Made by a program: the position numbers and the translations under genes. Under the pieces are notes generated by a model. It ran no database searches. It was not told where the DNA came from and worked only from the letters and a program-made list of their open reading frames with translations. This document shows positions 56,801 to 64,000 of a stretch of DNA of 64,000 nt, piece by piece (position 1 is the stretch's first letter; every line of letters starts with the position of its first letter). Source of the DNA: Trochalopteron elliotii (Eukaryota; Chordata; Aves; Passeriformes; Leiothrichidae); NCBI GenBank assembly GCA_024734555.1, contig JANPWX010000054.1, positions 9,865,619 to 9,929,618 of the forward strand. Direction: 5' to 3'.

Positions 56801-59800
56801 TTCCCCTGTTTGGATTGACCATTTTCCTATCTTTGACTAGTCCTTGCCACAGAAGACTTTGAACTGATGTTGTCCAAGGCTCTGTCTTTAGGATCTTAGA
56901 GAATATGAACATATGCCTGATTAAAGCCTTATTCAAAACTAAATTCTCCATTTGTGAGATAAGTGACTGGTACGTACATACACACACATGGAAAATAGAG
57001 TCAGTAGGGAAACACTTTGCAACAGCTGCTAAAATTACTGTTATACAGCAGGAGACAACAATTATGGCTAAGACCTCATGGATGAACATAACTGCTACTC
57101 TTCAGAAAGAGAAGATGGCATTTACAGATAATATTGCCTGCAAGGATTACTGAGCATATGTTGTCTGGCATCTTGTATTTCACAGGATGTGAGTATATTT
57201 TCCTCTTCCTTTCACACCAACCTGCAGGAGCATTTGTTTTTGTTTTCACACTTTCTTCTGCATTACCAAAGCTAAGAGTCTGGCAGGGTCTAATATGCAC
57301 TATACATTCACAGATAAAAGCACCAAGCTAAAGGGAACTGAAATGTTCTCCATTTTGCAGAGGGGAAAGAAAACAACTATTATGCTGCAAGTCCTCTTTT
57401 TTCTCAGTCAGTATCACATTTGGACATTTCCTCAGCCAGTGTGAAAAGATTGTGTAAGCAGTGTAATAACTCTTTCCTTTGTCTAGAGAGCAGGTTAGAT
57501 ACATCATTTATGGAAACTCAGCAATTGATAACTCAGTTTTTCTAGAGAGTGCATTACCCTAACTACCAATGTTATAGCATTGAAAGCTTCTGAAATACTC
57601 CAAGAAGCCTCTTTTGATGCAGGCAAAACATAGGTTCCTTGGCTTATTTTCAGTTCATCAAAAAATAATCAAGGAAAATTGCTAAATGTGACACTCCTTC
57701 TCTAGCAATCTAAAATTTTAGAAATCAAAAATGGTAATTAAAAATAACAAGTGCTGCAGTAGCTGACCCTTAACATACCTTTGCTGCAGAGGACGGGTTT
57801 CTGTATTTGTTTTTGAGAGCACAGTCAGCTGGTAAGTGAAGGATAACTGTTAGGTAATATAGGAAGCCCATTTGTTCATGCCAAGGCCAACATACACTGC
57901 TCTGCAATGTATGCAAGCAGATCTTGGCTGAGGGAAGTAATGCTCTGCTGCATTTACATGCTTCTCATATCTTCAGGAGCAGAAGCTTTCCCCATGCTAT
58001 GCAACCTGCTCCTTCAGATGAAACTCACTATAGCAAAATTTGCACTATAGCTGCTTCTTAGCAGTAAAGTCTTTCAAAATATAAATAACAGGTACATTAG
58101 TACCTAAATATAGGGATAAAAGATTGCTAAGGAAAGGTGATTCTAAAATGCAAGAACAATAATGTACAGTATTAGGGACAGCAAAATGGTATGTATTCTC
58201 CACAACCTTTCCCTAGAAAAATAATCCAACCATGGAGTTAGGGATGTGAGGGGTTTTATTTTAAAAATTGGGTTTGTGTTATCTCTCATCAGATCCCAAT
58301 GGGAAGTTCAATCCTCAATTAAATTGTCAATCTAACATAAGGTTCTCTCTTACAAATAGTGTGGTTGCTACAACCACGCAGCAACGCTTCGTTTAAGAAA
58401 ACACACCTGACAAGTTTTGTGCTCATGGGTGTGGGTAAGGGTCAGTGCTGTTCCAGTTACATATGTTTAACTGGCCTCTTTTGTGTAAGAAAGAGGAGAC
58501 ACTAACACACATACTATGCATGTCATGACGACTGAAAACTACCTGGACTGCTAGATACAGGGACAACGCCTCAATCACTTTTCCTTTTCTGTAATAAGTG
58601 AGGGGGGAAAAAAATTCCCTAGACCTACTAACTTGAGCAAGTAGGATTTATTGCAGGATGCTCTGTAAAACAAATCAGTCGAGCCTTAAAATTATGTGAA
58701 TGCTTATTGGTAAAGAGTGTTCACCTATGCTACCTGCAGATCTCGTATCCCTGGTGTATTCAGGAGGCAAGCTCTTTCAACAGGATCCTCCTTTATGAGA
58801 CTTAGGCATTCTCAGATTAAATCCACTGCTTCTATTTTCATCTCTCTGGGCAGGTGACCAACCTTTAGCAGGTACTGACAGCTGGTTGTTTTGTGCACTG
58901 CCTCAAAGGGTACCAGCTTTTTTAGTCAGATCTTCATTTTCAGACATGTTCCTGCAAAATGCTGTGATAAGATCCTATAAAACTTACTATTCAAAACTTT
59001 AATGGAATTCCCAATATAATTATTTCACATATCTTCTTGGGGGAAGGTAACTAGATTTGTGTAATTCTGTCATCGCCTTTAGTGTTAAATCTAGCAAACT
59101 GTATTTATTTAGGATGGTTAAATGTAATAGTAGTAGGAATTTAGTGAGTAGCAGCGCCTTCTTTGATTATTTCTTCAGGAATCCTGTGTGTGGACACTCC
59201 TGACTCATCTAAACAGAGGCATCTGATTTAAATAGTGCATCATCCCTAAGTTTCAACCACAAAGTTGCATCAGTTTAACCTAATTGTTAAACCCATGTAA
59301 CTGTGAAGACAAGCCTTGCGGGAAAATAAAGATTTCTCAAGTCTTAACCTAGCTGTGGCTTAAACATGTGGGGAGTTAAAAGGCTTTCTGCTGAGACTTC
59401 AGCATAATTGTGCTGAATAACAGAATCTGCTTCTTAGTCTTGCAAGAGATAACAAAATGGTAAACCTGAAGCAAAGGAGCTTTCCTCTGGTATGTTTGGT
59501 CACTGGTTTTAGAATCCCACAATCAGAGGTTATAATCCTACTCTACCTCCAGCAAGCCTGTACGTGCAAGTGGGGAGTGGGGAAAAGAGTAAGGAACTAA
59601 CCTTTAGAAGCACATGTTCTTTCCATACAGCTCTGATTTACGCAGAGCAGATTAGTTAAATTGTAAACAAAAAGGTTTTGTTGTTGTTTCAAGTGGTTCT
59701 GTCCTGTTTCCAAGAAGAAAGTGACAGAAAAGTATAAACTTTTTCAGTGGTTTCAGCTGAGTTGTCCACTTACATTGCCACAGTAAATCTCCCCACACTC

Positions 59801-62800
59801 CCAGTCTCTGCAGTGACAAGGGTGCTGTCCAGGCTGGCAGCTGGGCAAACAGGAGAGCAGGCTGCTGCACAACTTCTCCTCACAGAAACCCTTGGCAGCA
59901 CCTGCTGCTGCCTCCTGAGCCCCAGGGCTGCCAGGGGCTGGGAACCAAAACATCCTCAGCAAATGCTTCCCAACAGGATTAACTTGCTGAAATTTTAATT
60001 CCTGCCAGCTTGTTTCTTCTGTTGGGCAAGAACTGAACATGAGCCCAGCACTGAGTTGCACCTGTTCCCAGCTCAGCCCTCAGCTGCCCTGATGTGTGCA
60101 TGAAAGCAACTGCAGACACCAAGGGATAGGAGAAACAAGGCCTTCTGCTTAGCTGACAGAGTGACACAGCTTCACAGCTTCTCATTAGTAAAGCTGATCC
60201 AAAGAAGTTGGTTCTTCCTTTCAGGTGACACGCTAGTTTTGAAAATCTGCAAAGAGAACAGTGCCTTTGATTTCTGGCACAAAATGTGGGATTTGAAAAG
60301 CAGGATTTGAAAATCTTCAAAGATCAAGTGGTGCACTGGGGTCTCACCAATTTGTTTGAATTTGTCTGTCCTACACCTGTATTCCATCAGCACATCTAAA
60401 ATCCAAAGGTTTTTCTAAACATAATCTACTCCAGCTGGACCATCCCTATACTTAAAGATTCATTTTGCTGGCTCTGCTTCCTCTTTTCACTTTTACATAT
60501 GAACAGAATTCCACAGAAACCACCTACCAATGCCAGGAACCCCTTCTAGAACAGGCCAGTTGAAGAGTAGCATGGGACTCAGCCCAGCAAACCAAGGCAA
60601 TTTGAGCAGGATCCTGTCTCCCTCCACTAGAAAGAGGAAATTGTACCCAAGTAAGATTTTTTTTAATGTCAGTGGTGATACCTGAATGCCCTTCTTCCCC
60701 TCTCCCAGTGAATGTGGTAGCTATCCTAGTTAGAAAACCACAAGAAGTAAAGTTCTTTACTTTTCTCCTCATTCATATTTCAGTTTCAAAATCCAAAGCT
60801 ATCTCAGAGTAGCCAATCTGGAACAAGTAAGCTCATGCCACACTCTGCTCCCCCCAAGCCTTTTCACCACAGGAAGGCAGCAGTCAAGTGCTTTAATACA
60901 AAATGACATTTGACAGACTTGTAACCTTAACCACAGCTTCAACATTGTTTCTTTTCCAGGCAGCGACTACCTAAGAGCACTGCAGGACTGAGGGGATGAA
61001 AGGATGCCTGCTGACCCATGGAAGGCCCCCTGAAATGCCTGAACTCTGCTTCCCAGTTTGCAAGAAGGGAAATGTAGGTAGGTGTAGAAAACCCCAAAGG
61101 CAGACATGAAGTGAGGAAAGTGTTAACTACAAGCAGTTCTTTCTTCAGTGAGTGCATGTTGGTTTCCAACAGCAGGCTGGAGTCAGTAGATGAAAAACCT
61201 TATACACTGTAATTCTTGGGGTCTGCAGGTATCAGCTACACCAAGTTCCAGTCTAACCCTAATGACTTGGAAAAGTCATTGCATACCTTGCAAGGAGCTG
61301 GACCACGTTTCAAAACAGACTTTTTTTACAGAAATTCAGGTTTCAGCAGTGGGGCAGCATGAGTAGAGTATAACAGTGTGTCTGAACCAATGGCTCATTC
61401 AAACTGAATTTCCCTTATCGCATTTCCACTTTTCCAGAGGCTGGCTTTGACTCTTGAGAGTGATGACACATGAATTGTAGACTAAAAGGAGACTAAGTCA
61501 TGCCAAACAAGTTTGTATAGAAAGATTACATTTAACAACAAATTAGAAACCTGATGTATTAAAGGGTGTTAATTTTTTAAATGCAATGAGCTGACCTGCT
61601 CTTTACCTGCTCCAAATGGCAAAAAATGTGACATCTGAAGAACTGTTGCCTTTCACTGTAATGGTAGCTAACCATGATGCTGACTTTGTGACATGCTTTA
61701 ACATGTTGAAACTTCTCTAAAAATAATGTTAATAGAGAAATTTAATTAACTTAACTCAGTACTGAAATAAAATCCTAAAATCTGTCCTTGGAACAGATTC
61801 CTATATTAAAAATAAGACAGAGCCCCACACAGTCACAGTATAATCCATTTATTAACATACCTTGTGAGCCATTGGTGTTGATCCAGGGGACATGACAGCT
61901 TTGGCACTTGACTGATTTCAGAGGTATTCAGCCCTTAGTAGAAAGTGATTTTAATAGGACTTGAGTGGGCTACTACACAAACAAGTTTCTGATGTGGAAA
62001 ATTAAGTATTTTTCCAAACAAGTGAAAATGCAGCCCAGGAGATGTGCATTAGTCCAGGTCACAGTGCCTTGTTCTACAAGGAGTAGTCCCAACCAGAGGT
62101 GATTCTGTTCTCTCTAGCTCTAGCTGTAAGAAACTCCCAGTGAGTCTATCAAGGTAGTGTTAAATACCACAGTGTAGTTTCATCTCTCCAGAGCTTTCAT
62201 CTGATTGCTGAATATACACATTACAATCTGTCTTCAAGTGGTCAGTGAAACACTGCAGCTCTTTTGGGGCGAAGAGACTTCAGGATACAGGCTTCAGAAA
62301 GAAAGGAAGACAGACAAAAGGCAGATCTACCTCTGTTACCCCTGAGACAGCAAATACTCATTTTCCTGGTTCCTCACCAATGCCTCTACTCATACCTTTG
62401 AGAAACTGATCTGTTGTTTTCTGCTACATGTTTACAGAGATTACAAGGATAATTGACATCCTGTCCAGGTTAATGAACAGCTACCTGATTAATTATAGCA
62501 TAGAACATAATTCATAGAAATCATCAGAACAGTGCTCAGCCACAAGAAAGTGATAAATCTTTAATCCAGCTTCAGGTAGCCAAAGTGTGAACAGGTTTGA
62601 GATAGTACCACTACAGGCACTGCAGGTCAGGAAGACCCCAGTACTGGGGCAGCTTTGGAGCACTGGGGTATTCCTCTCAAAGAGGGATGGGAGCAACACT
62701 AAGAGCTGCTCCTTAGATCCTTACCATAGCTGTATTTCTACTCCTGCCAACGTTCCTAGCCACTCACAGTGATCTTCCCTTTCTCACACAACCACGATGG

Positions 62801-64000
62801 GCCACTGCTATGGAAGGTTCTCTCAGAGCATCCATGTGGCACAGTGCAGCCACCAGCAGCACTGACTGAGCTCTCAGCTCCTGGAAGCAGTCCACATGCA
62901 TTAGCCTGATCCAATGGGCTAATGCTGTGAAGGTGGACTCTCAGCCCTCCACATATGTCAGCACAGGCAAAGGTCTCCACAGCTCTCCAGGTGCTCCCTG
63001 CCCAGAGCAGCCCAGACAGACCTACAGCACCTTCTGTGAGCTCACTGGGACTGCTGCACCTACCTGAGACACAGGGGGAACTAACCTCGATGGGTTTTCA
63101 TCCCCTTGTAGCAAGGCTGCCACCAAGACCACAATAGCAAGTTTAAAACTAGCTCTAGCAAACACACACAGCACTGAAATTATTTACAGAATTGCCTGCT
63201 ATAGAAAGTTGTATTCAAATAATCAGCAGGGGATAAAGCCTCCCCTGGCAAACTGCATTCAGTTGTTTACCAAAGTTTAAAGATCCATCAGAAAGAGAAG
63301 ACACAGAGAGACAGTCAACATATTATCAGACACCTAGACATTTTGGATTGAAGAGAGACACAGAAGCCACAGTCTCAGAAAAGAAACTCTCTCTAGAATA
63401 ATGCATAACAGAATATAAAGCCAGGCCCCTCATTTCCTCTCATGGCTGAGAACACAAGGACAGATGGTACTCAATGAAAACAAAAGGCAATTAATTCAGG
63501 AACCATAAAAAGAAATTATGTGCTATGGAGAATAAAATTATAATGGTTTTCATTGCCAGAAAATACTGGGATTGAGAGCTTAGTTAGATTAAAACCAAAA
63601 AACTTTAAAATTTATATGGAAGATAAAGGCTGGTTACATTAAATAGTTTTTAAAAGTTAGGGATATAAACTCTTGTACTTTAGGGGGAAAAAAAGAATGG
63701 TAAAAGGATAGTGCATAGTGTTTGTGTAGCACCTAGAGGATCAAGTACTTGTATTTCCATTTTTAATGATGATAATGGTAATGCAAGTAATTAATTTAAA
63801 TGGGTTAAGAACAAAATTGCCCAAAAGGAAAGGTTGTTAAAAATTGTGCAGTGCAACTCACACATACTATCTTTTGAAACATCTGCCACTGTCCAGCATT
63901 ATAAAATACAGTCCTGGGGTGACTGAGTGCTGCTCATCCAACCAGGCAGTTCCAGTAAGCCTCAGTGGCAAAGCACATGAGTTTGGTTTGGGCCACAGTT
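53820..64000. other. Flanking sequence upstream of ZSWIM8, no recognised gene
   Basis: About 10 kb with only scattered open frames. The longest are plus 54573-55196 (207 codons, basic, with several Cys) and minus 56622-57089 (155 codons); neither resembles a family I know, and neither has convincing splice partners. AT-rich tract with repeated TTAATTAA-type sequence at 56531-56564. No CR1 copy, tRNA or clear polyadenylation cluster was recognised here. Confidence 0.6.

Noticed and set aside
56622..57089. 155-codon minus-strand open frame
   Set aside because: No recognisable domain, no clear promoter or splice context, and composition like surrounding intergenic DNA.

Overview
The window comes from a vertebrate nuclear genome, most probably a bird. 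It holds a many-exon gene with GT-AG introns, and a recognisable CR1 retroposon of the avian type lies in intron 17. The introns are AT-rich, and a GC-rich promoter region is broken by an assembly gap. There are no prokaryotic operons, no CRISPR array, and no tRNA or rRNA gene that I can see.

One gene fills positions 1 to about 53,000 on the minus strand: ZSWIM8, the SWIM-zinc-finger substrate receptor of a cullin-RING ubiquitin ligase. I could place 25 consecutive coding exons, from the start codon at 52620 down to exon 25 at 464-642. Their phases join without a break and sum to 5250 nt, exactly 1750 codons. The last coding exon, about 65-70 codons by comparison with the human protein as I remember it, lies off the left edge. 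Exon 4 carries the SWIM motif, exons 10 and 16-18 encode long acidic or Ser-rich disordered segments, and exon 21 encodes an Ala/Val/Thr-rich and His/Pro-rich low-complexity segment.

Layout: 1-32344 holds exons 25 to 2 with introns of 0.2-4.1 kb. 32345-52442 is intron 1, about 20 kb, with simple repeats and one probable old CR1 remnant but no exon I can support. 52443-52620 is coding exon 1. About 52880-53730 is the CpG-rich promoter zone, with an assembly gap at 53182-53558. 53731-64000 is flanking sequence without a recognisable gene.

Points most worth a second look: a start-stop upstream ORF (AUGUGAUG) overlapping the ZSWIM8 initiator; two pairs of in-frame tandem splice acceptors (exons 14 and 23); a CpG-dense island over the SWIM exon whose reading frame stays open 81 codons into intron 4; a CR1 copy about 45 nt from the exon 17 donor; and possible divergent transcription on the plus strand from the gapped CpG island. 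I did not find a new multi-gene system here.
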